NCBI RefSeq assembly: GCF_014844095.1
Contig: NZ_CP062163.1
Span: 2,503,001 to 2,567,000, forward strand
Reading direction: 5' to 3'
From: Brevibacillus sp. JNUCC-41
GTDB lineage: Bacteria; Bacillota; Bacilli; Bacillales; DSM-1321
DNA length: 64,000 nucleotides
A program made the position numbers and the translations under genes. The stretch's first letter is position 1. Each line of letters opens with the position of its first letter. Positions 47,786 through 57,412 of the stretch are shown here, piece after piece. The notes below the pieces were generated by a model. The model was not told the DNA's origin. It did not search any database and worked only from the letters and a program-made list of their open reading frames with translations.

Positions 47786-47824
47786 GTTCCGTTTAGTGAA
47801 ATTGATTGTTCCGCTAGATGGAAC
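47786..47824 (+). promoter_or_regulatory. Two IclR-type operators
   Basis: GTTCCGCTAGATGGAAC (47808-47824) is an interrupted palindrome (GTTCC/GGAAC). GTTCCGTTTAGTGAAAT (47786-47802) is a weaker copy exactly 22 bases upstream, two helical turns away. Both lie immediately downstream of the promoter, as expected for repression by the adjacent IclR protein. Confidence 0.65.
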
Positions 47825-47914
47825 TTGATAAAAAGAGATTTATGTAAAAGTTCTTATTCACATTTTGTTTAACAAAATTAGCAGACTCATAACTTCGAGG
47901 AGGAAGTATTAATT

Positions 47915-49123
47915 ATGGATAATCCAACAAATGGACCTCTGACTGGAATTCGTGTTATCGATGCATCGACTGTGATTGCTGCTCCGTTTGCAGCTACCTT
48001 ATTAGCGGACTTGGGAGCCGAAGTGTTAAAAGTGGAACTTCCGGATAAAGGGGATCCTTTAAGGGGGCTTGGACCGTGGAAGGGTTCTGAACCATTGAGG
48101 TGGCCAGGTCTTGCACGTAATAAGCAGTCTATAACTTTGGACATTCGCACTATTGAGGGGAGGGAGTTATTTAAAAAATTAATTGGCACTGCAGATGTAC
48201 TGATAGAAAATTTCAGGCCTGGAACAATGGAGAAATGGGGACTGGGCTATGAAGAGCTGAAAGAAGTGAATCCCCGTCTCATTATGACTAGGCAATCGGG
48301 TTACGGGCAAACGGGACCATATGCAGAAAAGGCAGGGTTTGGGACGCCTAGTACCGCCTTTTCGGGATATACCCATTTACAGGGATTTCAGGACCGCCAC
48401 CCAGTAAGTCCTTCATTTTCATTACTTGATTATATATCTGGCATTTATATTGCCTTTGGAACTGTAAGCGCTCTCCTTCATCGCGAAACTTCTAAAGCTG
48501 AAAAAGGTCAAATCGTTGAGATGGGACTATATGAAGGAATGTTCAGGATGATGGATTTCTTAATTGCTGAGCATGATCAGCTCGGTAAAGTACGTGAGAG
48601 AGCACCTATGCTTCATGGTCATTCAAGTCCTTCAGGTACTTACCAAACAAAAGACGGACATTGGGTTGTTATGGTATGCAGTACACAAAAAACATGGGAA
48701 CGTCTGGCTCAAGCTATGGGACGGTCGGATTTGATAGAAAACCCTGATTATATAACGAATAAAAAACGAATGAATAACGATAGCTTCCTTCAAGAACTTG
48801 TTATGACCTTTATGAAATCATTAAATAAACAAGAGCTTTTGAGTAAAATGGATGAGTTTGGTGTTCCCATTTCACCAATATTAAGCATCAAGGACATCTT
48901 TGAAGATCCTCATTATCAAGCAAGGGAAAATATTTTGGAAGTTGATCATCCTCGATTAGGAACAATTAAAGTCCCCGGCATTGTACCTAAGTTTTCAGAA
49001 ACACCGGGGCGTATCCGCCATCGTGCACCGGAGCTGGGAGAGCATAACAAACAAGTGTTCAGTGAAGAACTTGGTTTATCTGAAGAGGAATTAACGAATC
49101 TAAAAGCCAAAGGGGTCATCTAA
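47915..49123 (+). CDS. Class III (CaiB/BaiF family) CoA-transferase
   Basis: A 402-aa CoA-transferase that swaps CoA between carboxylic acids. Family landmarks are the N-terminal GIRVIDASTVIAAPFAATLLADLGAEVLKVE, NKQSITLDIRT, ENFRPGTMEKWGLGYEEL and the likely catalytic Asp172 in SLLDYISG. ATG 47915 follows CGAGGAGGAAG. The next gene, an HMG-CoA lyase-type enzyme, starts 1 base after the stop. Together they suggest activation of a 3-hydroxy-3-methyl dicarboxylate with CoA, then cleavage. Succinyl-CoA as donor is a guess from related enzymes. Confidence 0.88.
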   Translation: MDNPTNGPLTGIRVIDASTVIAAPFAATLLADLGAEVLKVELPDKGDPLRGLGPWKGSEPLRWPGLARNKQSITLDIRTIEGRELFKKLIGTADVLIENFRPGTMEKWGLGYEELKEVNPRLIMTRQSGYGQTGPYAEKAGFGTPSTAFSGYTHLQGFQDRHPVSPSFSLLDYISGIYIAFGTVSALLHRETSKAEKGQIVEMGLYEGMFRMMDFLIAEHDQLGKVRERAPMLHGHSSPSGTYQTKDGHWVVMVCSTQKTWERLAQAMGRSDLIENPDYITNKKRMNNDSFLQELVMTFMKSLNKQELLSKMDEFGVPISPILSIKDIFEDPHYQARENILEVDHPRLGTIKVPGIVPKFSETPGRIRHRAPELGEHNKQVFSEELGLSEEELTNLKAKGVI

Positions 49124-49124
49124 C

Positions 49125-50078
49125 ATGAAAAATGAACAAATGATCGTACCTGATGAAGTGAATATATGGGAAGTTCTCCCGCGAGATGGTTTTCAAATGG
49201 AAGACAAATGGATACCGACAGAAGAAAAGATTCGCATTATCCGTGGTCTGGCAAATACAGGAATCAAACATATTGAAGTTACATCTTTTGTGCATCCTCG
49301 AGCAATACCTCAATTAAAAGATGCTGAAGAGGTGGTAAAGCGGGTTCAAGACTTAGATGGAGTGAAGTTCCGAGCGCTGGTTCCCAACTTGCGCGGAGCG
49401 GAACGAGCCATTAATGCAGGAATGAAAAAAATAAAGATATTATTATCTGCCACGGATTCACATAGCCTATCCAATTCCAACTGTATGGTTAAAGAAGCAC
49501 AAATGGATCACCTGCCGATTGTAGAACTGGCTGGAAAATATGGTGTAGAAGTAGGAGGTTCAATTGCGGTAGCATTTGGCTGTCCATATGAAGGTAAGGT
49601 ACCTCTGGAAAAGATAGTATCCATTCTTGAAGGATACAAAGATATGGGGGTTAACGAAGTTTCTTTGGCAGATACGGCTGGAATGGGAAACCCAAAGCAA
49701 GTATCCGAAATGTTAAGTATCATTAGAGAATTATTCCCTAGTTTCAAGATCACTTTACATTTACACAATACAAGAGGAATGGCATTTGCCAATGCAGTGG
49801 CAGCCTTGCAGCAAGGGGTCACTGATTTTGATAGTTCCACCACTGGATTGGGAGGATGCCCTTATGCCCCTAACGCTGCAGGAAATATTCCCACAGAAGA
49901 TATCGTACATGGCTTTCATGAAATGGGAATCCGGACAGCCATTAATCTTGACTCATTACTCGAGGTCGCCAGCAATATCAAAAGTACAATGGGGCACGAT
50001 GGTGGAAGCTTTATTCTTAAGGCAGGGCCGAACGACAGGCTGCATTCTAAACCAAAGGGTCAAAAAAAGCTTGGTTGA
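49125..50078 (+). CDS. Hydroxymethylglutaryl-CoA lyase-type enzyme
   Basis: A 317-aa TIM-barrel lyase of the HMG-CoA lyase/DRE group. Motifs: EVLPRDGFQ near residue 18 (catalytic Arg-Asp), TSFVHPRAIPQ, metal-binding HLHNTRG, and the active-site loop GGCPYAPNAAGN with the conserved Cys. HMG-CoA lyase splits HMG-CoA into acetyl-CoA and acetoacetate; relatives act on citramalyl-CoA-like substrates. It is tightly coupled to the CoA-transferase gene. Final substrate is not certain. Confidence 0.88.
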   Translation: MKNEQMIVPDEVNIWEVLPRDGFQMEDKWIPTEEKIRIIRGLANTGIKHIEVTSFVHPRAIPQLKDAEEVVKRVQDLDGVKFRALVPNLRGAERAINAGMKKIKILLSATDSHSLSNSNCMVKEAQMDHLPIVELAGKYGVEVGGSIAVAFGCPYEGKVPLEKIVSILEGYKDMGVNEVSLADTAGMGNPKQVSEMLSIIRELFPSFKITLHLHNTRGMAFANAVAALQQGVTDFDSSTTGLGGCPYAPNAAGNIPTEDIVHGFHEMGIRTAINLDSLLEVASNIKSTMGHDGGSFILKAGPNDRLHSKPKGQKKLG

Positions 50079-50154
50079 TTACTAAAGGGGATTCAAGTGA
50101 ATCCCTTTAAAGTAATTATGAATGAAAACGGATACAAAACAAGGGGGGGTATAT

Positions 50155-51453
50155 ATGTTATCCATATTAGGGTTCATGATGATTGTTGTTTTTATGTATT
50201 TAATTATGAGTAAGCGATTGAGTGCACTTAATGCCCTGATTATCATTCCGGTCATTTTTGCTCTGATAGGCGGATTCACTGATTTAGGACCTATGATGAT
50301 GAGTGGGATTGAAACAATTGCACCAACCGCGATAATGGTGATATTCGCCATTTTATATTTTGGAATATTAATAGATGCAGGCATGTTTGATCCTTTGGTA
50401 ACAAGAATGGTGAAGATATCAAAAGGGGATCCATTAAAGATTTCCGTTACTACTGCAGTATTATCTTTATTGGTAGGATTGGACGGGGATGGAACGATCA
50501 CGTATCTTATTGTCGTTACAGCATTATTGCCATTATACGAGAAGTTAGGGATGAATAAGTTAATACTTGCTTGTCTCCCAGCAATGTCAATGGGAATCAT
50601 GAATGTACTTCCTTGGGGGGGACCAACTGCAAGGGTAATGTCCATCTTTGGATACGACGCTATGGAACTCCTGGGACCAATTATCCCATCTATCATCGCT
50701 GGGGCATTATATGTCATTGGGCTAGGCGTGTTTTTTGGTGTTAGGGAACGCAAAAGGTTAGGTGTATTTGGTCATTATACAGAAACAGAAGGTGAAATAG
50801 CCGTATCAATGGAGGACATTACGGACCAATCATTAAAAAGACCCAAATTGTATTGGTTCAACATCATTCTTACACTATTATTGGTTTTTGCCCTAGTTAA
50901 AGCAATTTTACCATTACCTGCTCTATTTATGATCGCATTTGTCATAGTCATAGTTGTAAACTATCCGAATTTAAAAGAGCAACAGAGAAGAGTTGAAGCG
51001 CATGCAGGAAACATTCTAACTGTCACTTCCTTGATCTTTGCTGCGGGTATTTTCGCAGGAATATTGGAGGGAACTGAAATGGTGGATGCCATGGCCTCAA
51101 CTTTAGTGCATATTATACCAGACTTCCTAGGTCCACAATTGCCTGTAATTGTAGGATTGACCAGTATGCCATTTACGTTTGTGATGGCAAATGACCCTTA
51201 TTATTTCGGTATTATTCCAATCATTGCTGAGACTGCTTCGGGATTCGGTATTGATAAACTGGAGATTGCACAGGCCTCTTTATTAGGGCAGCCATTACAT
51301 TTATTAAGTCCATTGGTCGGGTCTGTATATGTATTGATTGGGCTTGTCGGCATAGAGTTTAGGGAGCATATTAGGTTTTCACTTAAATACGCTGTCGGAT
51401 CAGCGTTGGTCATGATTATTACAGCTATCCTTTTCGGCACATTATCAATTTAG
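50155..51453 (+). CDS. CitMHS-family citrate/dicarboxylate permease
   Basis: A 432-aa polytopic carrier. The start MLSILGFMMIVVFMYLIMSKRLSAL is typical of CitM/CitH-like proteins of Bacillus, which import citrate-like acids as metal complexes. About 11-12 hydrophobic segments with GLDGDGTITYL, LPWGGPTARV and LGQPLHLLSPLV are present. ATG 50155 follows AAGGGGGGG; the frame extends upstream but without a site. In this operon it probably imports the acid handled by the CoA-transferase and lyase. Confidence 0.87.
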   Translation: MLSILGFMMIVVFMYLIMSKRLSALNALIIIPVIFALIGGFTDLGPMMMSGIETIAPTAIMVIFAILYFGILIDAGMFDPLVTRMVKISKGDPLKISVTTAVLSLLVGLDGDGTITYLIVVTALLPLYEKLGMNKLILACLPAMSMGIMNVLPWGGPTARVMSIFGYDAMELLGPIIPSIIAGALYVIGLGVFFGVRERKRLGVFGHYTETEGEIAVSMEDITDQSLKRPKLYWFNIILTLLLVFALVKAILPLPALFMIAFVIVIVVNYPNLKEQQRRVEAHAGNILTVTSLIFAAGIFAGILEGTEMVDAMASTLVHIIPDFLGPQLPVIVGLTSMPFTFVMANDPYYFGIIPIIAETASGFGIDKLEIAQASLLGQPLHLLSPLVGSVYVLIGLVGIEFREHIRFSLKYAVGSALVMIITAILFGTLSI

Positions 51454-51518
51454 TTATTATTGTTTGCGGAATTGAAAGCAACGATCCATGAATAAATAGC
51501 AAAATGAGGTGTTAGCAA

Positions 51519-52214
51519 TTGAATAGATTAACTTCAAAGCCTCCGTTATTACCCAAGTCCATCATTGAAAGAGCTAAAAAGTTAAATACGACCCTTATAG
51601 CAGACGCTTTGTATGAATCTAATGCTCGTGTAATGGATTATAAGATAAAGCCTGTGTCATCCGGAATGAAAGTGATGGCAACAGCAAATGACGGTTGATA
51701 TGATTGCGGGGGATAATTTTCTCCTGCATCAGGCCATATATGCTGGAAGTGAAGGCTATGTGTTAATTGCGGATGGGAAAGGTCACGAAGGAAATGCCTA
51801 CCTTGGAGAGTTAATGGCTGGGGTGCGCACGCAGTAGGACAAGATGGGATTATCATTGACTGTTTTGTTCGTGACAAAGAGGCACTTTGTGAATTGGGGT
51901 TTCCGATTTTTGCAAAGGAATTCACTCCAAACGGGCCGTGTAAAGATCGACCGGGAGAACTTAATGCGACGATCACATGTGGCGGTGTAACTGTTCATCC
52001 TGGTGATTTAGTCATAGGAGATGAGGATGGTGTAGTTATTGTTTCACCGGTTGAAATTGAAGAGGTATTTTCCAGGGCGGAGAAAAAATTAGCTTATGAA
52101 CAAAAGCGTCTCGAAGAAATAGCGGAATATGGAAGTAACCGTAAACAAGGTGTTACAGAAGGAAATATTGAACCTTGCTGGTTGAAAAGTGAAATAGGGA
52201 ATTTCAACAAGTGA
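51519..52214 (+). pseudogene. RraA-family (HMG aldolase-like) gene with two frameshifts
   Basis: The three frames together encode a normal RraA-type protein of about 230 aa: frame 1 from TTG 51519 (KPVSSGMKVMATA), frame 2 (TVDMIAGDNFLLHQAIYAGSEGY...GHEGNAYLGELMAG) and frame 3 (AVGQDGIIIDCFVRDKEALCELGF...PGDLVIGDEDGVVIV). The first break is near 51692 (one extra base around CAAATGACGG). The second is near 51823 (one base missing in GGGGTGCG). RraA-like proteins include 4-hydroxy-4-methyl-2-oxoglutarate aldolases, fitting the C6 branched-acid theme. Either a recent pseudogene or two sequencing errors. Confidence 0.85.
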
Positions 52215-52279
52215 CGTAAGATGCTATGGTACTAAAATCAACTACTTGGTAGTCAGTAATTGGCTATAGAAATAATTAG

Positions 52280-52306
52280 GCCCAATACTTGGATTGGGCT
52301 TCTTTT
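52280..52306 (+). terminator. Terminator of the catabolic operon
   Basis: GCCCAAT/ATTGGGC (7 bp) with a 6-base loop followed by TTCTTTTG. Confidence 0.65.
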
Positions 52307-52453
52307 GTTGTTCTATTTTTAGGAAAAGCTGGTACTATTTATTAGGGGATCTGCCAGTAATATAATATGATAGAGGAACATATTTTGGATGGGGGACAAG
52401 AAGCTGGAAGTCTGTTTGTGCCATACTTGTACAATGAATAAGGGGATGTGCGA

Positions 52454-52744
52454 ATGTTTTCTACAGCTATTGGATGGTTTCGGTTTATTACAATAATTGA
52501 GGGAATCTCATATGTTCTATTGCTTGCCATTGGCATGCCCATTAAGTACATATTGGATATTGGGGAAGCAACACTCATTTTAGGCAGCATCCATGGTTTC
52601 TTATTTGTCGTGTTTGGGCTTTTATTACTTTATGTGAGCGTCATATCAAAATGGTCCTTTTTAAAAATGGCGATGATTTTCATCGTTTCATTCATCCCAT
52701 TTGGGAATTTTGTAATCGACCGCCGGCTATTGAAGCAAAGTTAA
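52454..52744 (+). CDS. DUF3817 small membrane protein
   Basis: A 96-aa protein with three hydrophobic helices and the DUF3817 look: GWFRFITIIEGISYVLLLAIGMPIKY, an IHGFLFVVFGLLLLY helix and the end FIPFGNFVIDRRL. ATG 52454 sits about 9 bases after AAGGGGA; the GTG at 52448 is too close to that site. Function is unknown; family members are widespread in Bacillus as single genes. Confidence 0.85.
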   Translation: MFSTAIGWFRFITIIEGISYVLLLAIGMPIKYILDIGEATLILGSIHGFLFVVFGLLLLYVSVISKWSFLKMAMIFIVSFIPFGNFVIDRRLLKQS

Positions 52745-52788
52745 ATGATAAAGATCCATGCCCTAATACTTTACCTTTTGAAAAATCA

Positions 52789-52829
52789 AAAAAAAACGTC
52801 TTTCCATTTAAATGGAAGGCGTTTTTTTT
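52789..52829. terminator. Terminator after the DUF3817 gene
   Basis: A hairpin built on TTCCATTT/AAATGGAA with a bulged ACG(T)CT/GGCGT extension, flanked by A8 and T9 runs, so it may work in both directions. Confidence 0.8.
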
Positions 52830-52921
52830 TGGATTTAAGCTTGCTGTAAGGTTGGGACAAAGATGCTGTAAGAATGAGCATGTAAAGTATAAGTATCAAC
52901 AATACTGAAGAGGTGAAACAA

Positions 52922-53689
52922 ATGGAACCATTATTAAAAGTGGAAAATATAAAAAAAACATATGGTAAATCAAGCGCTGCCTACACAGCGTTGGAAAATA
53001 TATCTTTTGACATTCATGAAGGGGAGTTTGTAGGGATCATGGGACCTTCTGGAGCGGGGAAATCGACGTTGCTCAATATGCTGGCAACCATTGATTCGCC
53101 GACTGAAGGGAAAATATTCATGAATGATACGAGCATTCACGATATGAAAGGGGCGGACTTAACGGATTTCAGACGTGATAATCTTGGTTTCATCTTCCAG
53201 GATTACAATTTGCTCGACTCATTGACTGTGAAGGAAAATATATTATTACCACTGGCTATTGCGAAAGTCCCAGCGAAAGAAATTACTAAATTGGTGAATC
53301 GTATTGCTAAAGTATTTGGGATTGAAGCTTTATTAGCTAAATATCCTTACCAAATCTCCGGTGGGCAAAAGCAAAGAACAGCTGCTGCAAGAGCGCTTGT
53401 GACAGAGCCTGCATTGATCCTGGCTGATGAGCCAACAGGTGCACTTGATTCAAAATCAGCAACAGGCCTTCTGGAAAGTTTAAGTGAACTAAATGAAAAA
53501 AATAATTCGACCATCATGTTGGTGACACATGATGCATATGCCGCAAGCTTCTGCCGGCGGATCATTTTCATCAAGGATGGAACGCTTTCTACAGAAATTT
53601 ATCGCCGTGGCCAATCACGTAAAGCTTTCTTCCAAGAAATTATGGATGTCCTTGCAACAATTGGAGGTGAGGTAGATGACGTTATTTAG
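52922..53689 (+). CDS. BceA-type ABC transporter ATP-binding protein
   Basis: A 255-aa ATPase of the antimicrobial-peptide detoxification (BceA/YxdL/PsdA) type. Walker A is GPSGAGKST near residue 43, the signature ISGGQKQRTAAARALV, Walker B LILADEPTGALDS, and H-loop VTHDAYAASFCRR. ATG 52922 follows AGAGGTGAA. It overlaps the permease gene by 14 bases. With BceB-type permease and YxeA-like protein it matches the B. subtilis yxdLM-yxeA order. Confidence 0.92.
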   Translation: MEPLLKVENIKKTYGKSSAAYTALENISFDIHEGEFVGIMGPSGAGKSTLLNMLATIDSPTEGKIFMNDTSIHDMKGADLTDFRRDNLGFIFQDYNLLDSLTVKENILLPLAIAKVPAKEITKLVNRIAKVFGIEALLAKYPYQISGGQKQRTAAARALVTEPALILADEPTGALDSKSATGLLESLSELNEKNNSTIMLVTHDAYAASFCRRIIFIKDGTLSTEIYRRGQSRKAFFQEIMDVLATIGGEVDDVI

Positions 53690-55595
53690 TCTGGCGAGGA
53701 AAAATATTGCCCGGAACCTCTCCCAATATTTTATATATATCGCATCCATGGTATTTAGCATTATCATCTACTTCACATTTGTAACATTAAAATATAGCGA
53801 TACAGTTGCAGAACAAACGGCTTCATCACAGAAATTAGATTCATTGATGAGTGGTGCGGCAGTCATCCTGATTTTCTTCGTTGCCATTTTTATTGCCTAT
53901 TCCAATTCATTCTTTATGAAAAGGCGTAAAAAAGAAGTGGCATTATATGCATTGCTTGGCGTACGTAATCGTCAGATTGGTTTTATGCTCTTCTTTGAGA
54001 ACCTATTGCTAGGTTTGGTTTCATTGGTTGTGGGGATTTTACTTGGATTTCTTTGTTCAAAAGGGTTCATGACGATTTTGATCTATTTAATGGGCTATGA
54101 TGTCATGGCACCATTTACATTTTCGGGATCTGCAGCTTTGAACACCTCTATCGTATTTCTTATGATTTTCTTGGTGACATCATTCCAGGGCTATCGTTTG
54201 ATCTATCAATTTAAACTAATTGATCTCTTCCATGCATCGAAAAAGGGGGAAGCTGCACCGAAGCCATCGATGATTGTAGCCTTTCTGGGAATTTTCCTGA
54301 TTGTCATGGGCTATTGGTTGGCGATGCAAGATATTTTTACTTCTAAAGTATGGGAAAAGGTCGGCTTTTTAATGACGGCACTCATTATTTTGACAACGGT
54401 TATTGCCGGTACGTTTTTATTGTTTCATAGCGTGACGGGCTTTGTTTTGGCCATGATCAAGAAAAATGAAAAATGGCTATGGAAAGGCCTGCATCTGATG
54501 ACGATTTCGCAACTACTATATCGCATACGGGGGAATGCACGTACATTGACCGTAATTGCGGTGTTAAGTGCTACAACGGTAACGGCTGGCGGTGCGGTTT
54601 ATGGTCTTTATTATAACGCGAATGACCAAGTTATGACCGTTGATCCGAATACCTTCATGTATCAGCAAACGGATGCAAAAAGCGATCATCAAGTCAGCGA
54701 TGTATTGCCAAATACAAAGTATGATGAAAATGTCGAAGCACTATCTGTCACATTTAATACGAAAGAATTGAATAATGGATCGGCATTCGATAGCTCGGAT
54801 AAAAGGATTTACACGATAATCGATGAAAGAACATATAACAAATTAGCAGAAGTGCAAGGCAAGGAAGCACTGCATGTGAGTAATGAAAAAGCAGTCATTT
54901 TAGATATTGGATATGACAAAAGATTCTCACCTGAATACAAGGACAAGACCATCAGGACAGAAAACAACACGGCAATCACATTCCAAAGCTTTAAAACACA
55001 AACCGTTTTAAATGCCGGAACAGCAGGCATTGCAGTGGTCGTATCGAATGAGCAATTTAAATTATTGCAAAAAGAAGGGGAAGCGCTAAAATATCGTGTC
55101 ATCGGTGTTGATCAAGCTTCCACGGATTTATCGGAAAAAATTGCAACAAAAGTGCCTGAAGAAGCGCTATTTTCCAGTGCCCCTCAAGATTTCCAAACAA
55201 GCATCGAAAGTGTCGGCTCATTGCTCTTTATCGGAAGTTTTCTTGGTCTGGTTTTTTTAGCAGCAACAGGCAGTATCATTTACTTTAAAGTTCTAACGGA
55301 AGCAGAGGAAGATAAAACACAATACAATATGCTTCATAAATTGGGCGTTAACGCAAAAGAAATGCGGAAATCCATTGCCTCACAAGTGCTTGTAATCTTT
55401 TTCGTTCCACTGGCAGTGGGGTTATTACACAGTGCGGTTGCTTTAAAAGCCTTCTCGGGCTTATTGATGATGAATCTAGCAAAACCTGTGATGATCTGGA
55501 TGGTCGCTTATACGGTTATTTACGGAATGTATTATATCTTAACGGCAGCTTCCTACAATCGTATTATCATACAAAATAATAAAACAGAAGGATGA
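53676..55595 (+). CDS. BceB-type ABC permease
   Basis: A 639-aa FtsX-superfamily permease with about ten membrane segments and a large extracellular domain (about residues 310-515) between helices 7 and 8, the hallmark of BceB-type transporters that sense and remove peptide antibiotics. The N-terminus FSLARKNIARNLSQYFIYIAS is typical. The gene is followed directly by a YxeA-family gene. Substrates of this family are bacitracin-, nisin- or LL-37-like peptides; the one here is unknown. Confidence 0.9.
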   Translation: MTLFSLARKNIARNLSQYFIYIASMVFSIIIYFTFVTLKYSDTVAEQTASSQKLDSLMSGAAVILIFFVAIFIAYSNSFFMKRRKKEVALYALLGVRNRQIGFMLFFENLLLGLVSLVVGILLGFLCSKGFMTILIYLMGYDVMAPFTFSGSAALNTSIVFLMIFLVTSFQGYRLIYQFKLIDLFHASKKGEAAPKPSMIVAFLGIFLIVMGYWLAMQDIFTSKVWEKVGFLMTALIILTTVIAGTFLLFHSVTGFVLAMIKKNEKWLWKGLHLMTISQLLYRIRGNARTLTVIAVLSATTVTAGGAVYGLYYNANDQVMTVDPNTFMYQQTDAKSDHQVSDVLPNTKYDENVEALSVTFNTKELNNGSAFDSSDKRIYTIIDERTYNKLAEVQGKEALHVSNEKAVILDIGYDKRFSPEYKDKTIRTENNTAITFQSFKTQTVLNAGTAGIAVVVSNEQFKLLQKEGEALKYRVIGVDQASTDLSEKIATKVPEEALFSSAPQDFQTSIESVGSLLFIGSFLGLVFLAATGSIIYFKVLTEAEEDKTQYNMLHKLGVNAKEMRKSIASQVLVIFFVPLAVGLLHSAVALKAFSGLLMMNLAKPVMIWMVAYTVIYGMYYILTAASYNRIIIQNNKTEG

Positions 55596-55954
55596 TCGAA
55601 GTGAAGAAATTTCTTATGGTAGTTGGCATTTTGTTTATACTTGGAGCAGCAGGAGTCATCGCGCTTACTAAAATCGACTTCAACCGCATGAATGCGGACA
55701 ATTATTATTTGCAAATTACAGAGGATGGGGTACAACATGAAACCAAACTGGATGATGGTTCGGTGATGACGTACTATTCTTATAAACTTGACGCCAAAAA
55801 TGCAGATGGTGAAACGATTCCGCTTGAATTCACGGCACAAAAAAATCTTCGGAAAGATGCTTACTTAAAGATGTACGTGAAAAATGGTGATGAAGTTTCG
55901 TCATATGATGAAGTGAAATTCGAAGACATTCCAAAAAAGGCACAAACAAAATAA
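55592..55954 (+). CDS. YxeA-family (DUF1093) exported protein
   Basis: A protein of 117-120 aa with one N-terminal membrane helix/signal (KKFLMVVGILFILGAAGVIAL) and a small beta domain (ADNYYLQITEDG, YYSYKLDAKNADGE, LRKDAYLKMYVKNGDEVSSYDEV). It overlaps the permease stop. GTG 55601 is an alternative start, 9 bases after GAAGGA, giving the more typical MKKF start. YxeA-type proteins accompany Bce-like transporters; the role is not established. Confidence 0.85.
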   Translation: MIEVKKFLMVVGILFILGAAGVIALTKIDFNRMNADNYYLQITEDGVQHETKLDDGSVMTYYSYKLDAKNADGETIPLEFTAQKNLRKDAYLKMYVKNGDEVSSYDEVKFEDIPKKAQTK

Positions 55955-55962
55955 TAGGAATG

Positions 55963-55995
55963 AAGGGCTGTCTTGAAGTTGAGGACAGCCCTTTC
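55963..55995. terminator. Terminator between convergent units
   Basis: AAGGGCTGTC pairs with GACAGCCCTT (9-10 bp) around an 11-base loop, followed by TCTCT. It separates the BceAB-YxeA operon from the convergent kinase gene. Confidence 0.75.
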
Positions 55996-56011
55996 TCTGC
56001 AAGAAAAATAC

Positions 56012-57412
56012 TTATAAAAGTATCGTGATCGTGGTTCCTTTATTTTCAATGCTAGTCAAATCTATTTTACCTTTATGAGCCAGGATGATGTCCCTTGCAA
56101 TGGCCATTCCTAAACCGGTCCCATGTGTGCTTGCAGTATTCGTACCTCGATAGTAGCGTTCAAAAACCTGTTCTAAATCTTTGGCGGGAATACCGCGGCC
56201 ATTATCGGCAATGGTAATTTGGGTATGCAGTTCTGATTGTGGACCAATATCATCAATTTGTATTTTAACAACGACATTTTCCAGGTTATGTACGAGTGCG
56301 TTATAGATAAGGTTAAAAATCGCCCGTTTCAGTAATTTTTTATCCACTTTATGTGTTGCTTTGTCCACATTTGCCACGAACTCAACCTGTTGATCACCAA
56401 ATTGTGAATCATTTAAAAGCTCGATCGTCATTTCTTTTATGAACCCAACGATATCAACATCTTCAAATTGCAAAGGAAGTCGTTGGTTGCGCAAACGCAT
56501 CGTTAAATTCAGATCATCCAATAAATCTTTCATATAAACGGACTGTCTATTAATAATGGATGTAAACTCATACAATTCCTGTGGAGTTAATGCAGTGGCG
56601 TTATCTTTCATCAATTCTGTATAACCATGGATGGAAGCAAGTGGTGTCTTCATGTCATGAGAAATATTGCTAATCCATTCCTCACGCATTTGGTCTAGTT
56701 GATCACGTTCTTTCTCATACTGATCCAACTTCACCGATAGTTCATTCATATTACGAAATACATCTTCATAAACGCCTTTTGGTATGTTCATTTTTTTAAA
56801 GCGCCGCTCCCGAAGCTGCTGAATTCCTTCTATTAATATGTTCAGCGGACTCGTTAATTTTTTTCCAAATAAGAATCCAATGACTAATGCAATGATGATA
56901 TCCACGATTAAAAATATTACAAGTAAGATGTTAAAGTTCTTAAAAACTTTTTCATAATCATAGGTTATTACATAGCGGCCAATTTTCTGTTCCTTAACTC
57001 CTACAAAATAGCTGAAATTATGGGCTTCGCCGACAAAAACAGTCGTCTCTGCATCAATTTCCTTATACTTATACATTTGGACGATTTCAACGGGAGAATA
57101 TACGGTTTGCAATTTTTGAGGTGTATAAAAGGCTGCAACTTGCTCACCCTCATCATTCAAAAATTGTATCCAGGCGTTATTGCTCCGCAGTTTTTCCAGC
57201 CCTTCTTCATTTACGATCGGTTTGTTATCTATTAGTTCCACATATTGTGAAAATGTTCTGCTAAAGTTTTCAGCAGAAACTTCTTCTGCTTCGAAATTAT
57301 GCATGGCTCGATAAATGAGAAGGGATAAAAGTAAAATTGTATTTACAATCCCTACGATTACAACAATTGTCACAACGGATCCTAAAAAGCGCCGTGTCAA
57401 TTTCCACTTCAT
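56012..57412 (-). CDS. Sensor histidine kinase with extracellular domain
   Basis: A 466-aa kinase. TM1 is about residues 10-34, an external domain of about 130 residues follows, then TM2 about 163-185 (ILLVIFLIVDIIIALVIGFLF), HAMP, H-box SNISHDMKTPLASIHGY (His near 250), N-box NLIYNALVH, and G-boxes DNGRGIPAKDLEQVFERYYRG and GTGLGMAIA. It is much larger than BceS-type kinases, which have almost no external loop. The gene overlaps the response regulator gene by 4 bases and converges on the BceAB genes. Confidence 0.92.
   Translation of the reverse strand: MKWKLTRRFLGSVVTIVVIVGIVNTILLLSLLIYRAMHNFEAEEVSAENFSRTFSQYVELIDNKPIVNEEGLEKLRSNNAWIQFLNDEGEQVAAFYTPQKLQTVYSPVEIVQMYKYKEIDAETTVFVGEAHNFSYFVGVKEQKIGRYVITYDYEKVFKNFNILLVIFLIVDIIIALVIGFLFGKKLTSPLNILIEGIQQLRERRFKKMNIPKGVYEDVFRNMNELSVKLDQYEKERDQLDQMREEWISNISHDMKTPLASIHGYTELMKDNATALTPQELYEFTSIINRQSVYMKDLLDDLNLTMRLRNQRLPLQFEDVDIVGFIKEMTIELLNDSQFGDQQVEFVANVDKATHKVDKKLLKRAIFNLIYNALVHNLENVVVKIQIDDIGPQSELHTQITIADNGRGIPAKDLEQVFERYYRGTNTASTHGTGLGMAIARDIILAHKGKIDLTSIENKGTTITILL

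Noticed and set aside
52651-52908. 85-residue frame overlapping the DUF3817 gene end
   Set aside because: Runs through the terminator hairpin and has no homology or site; a shadow frame.
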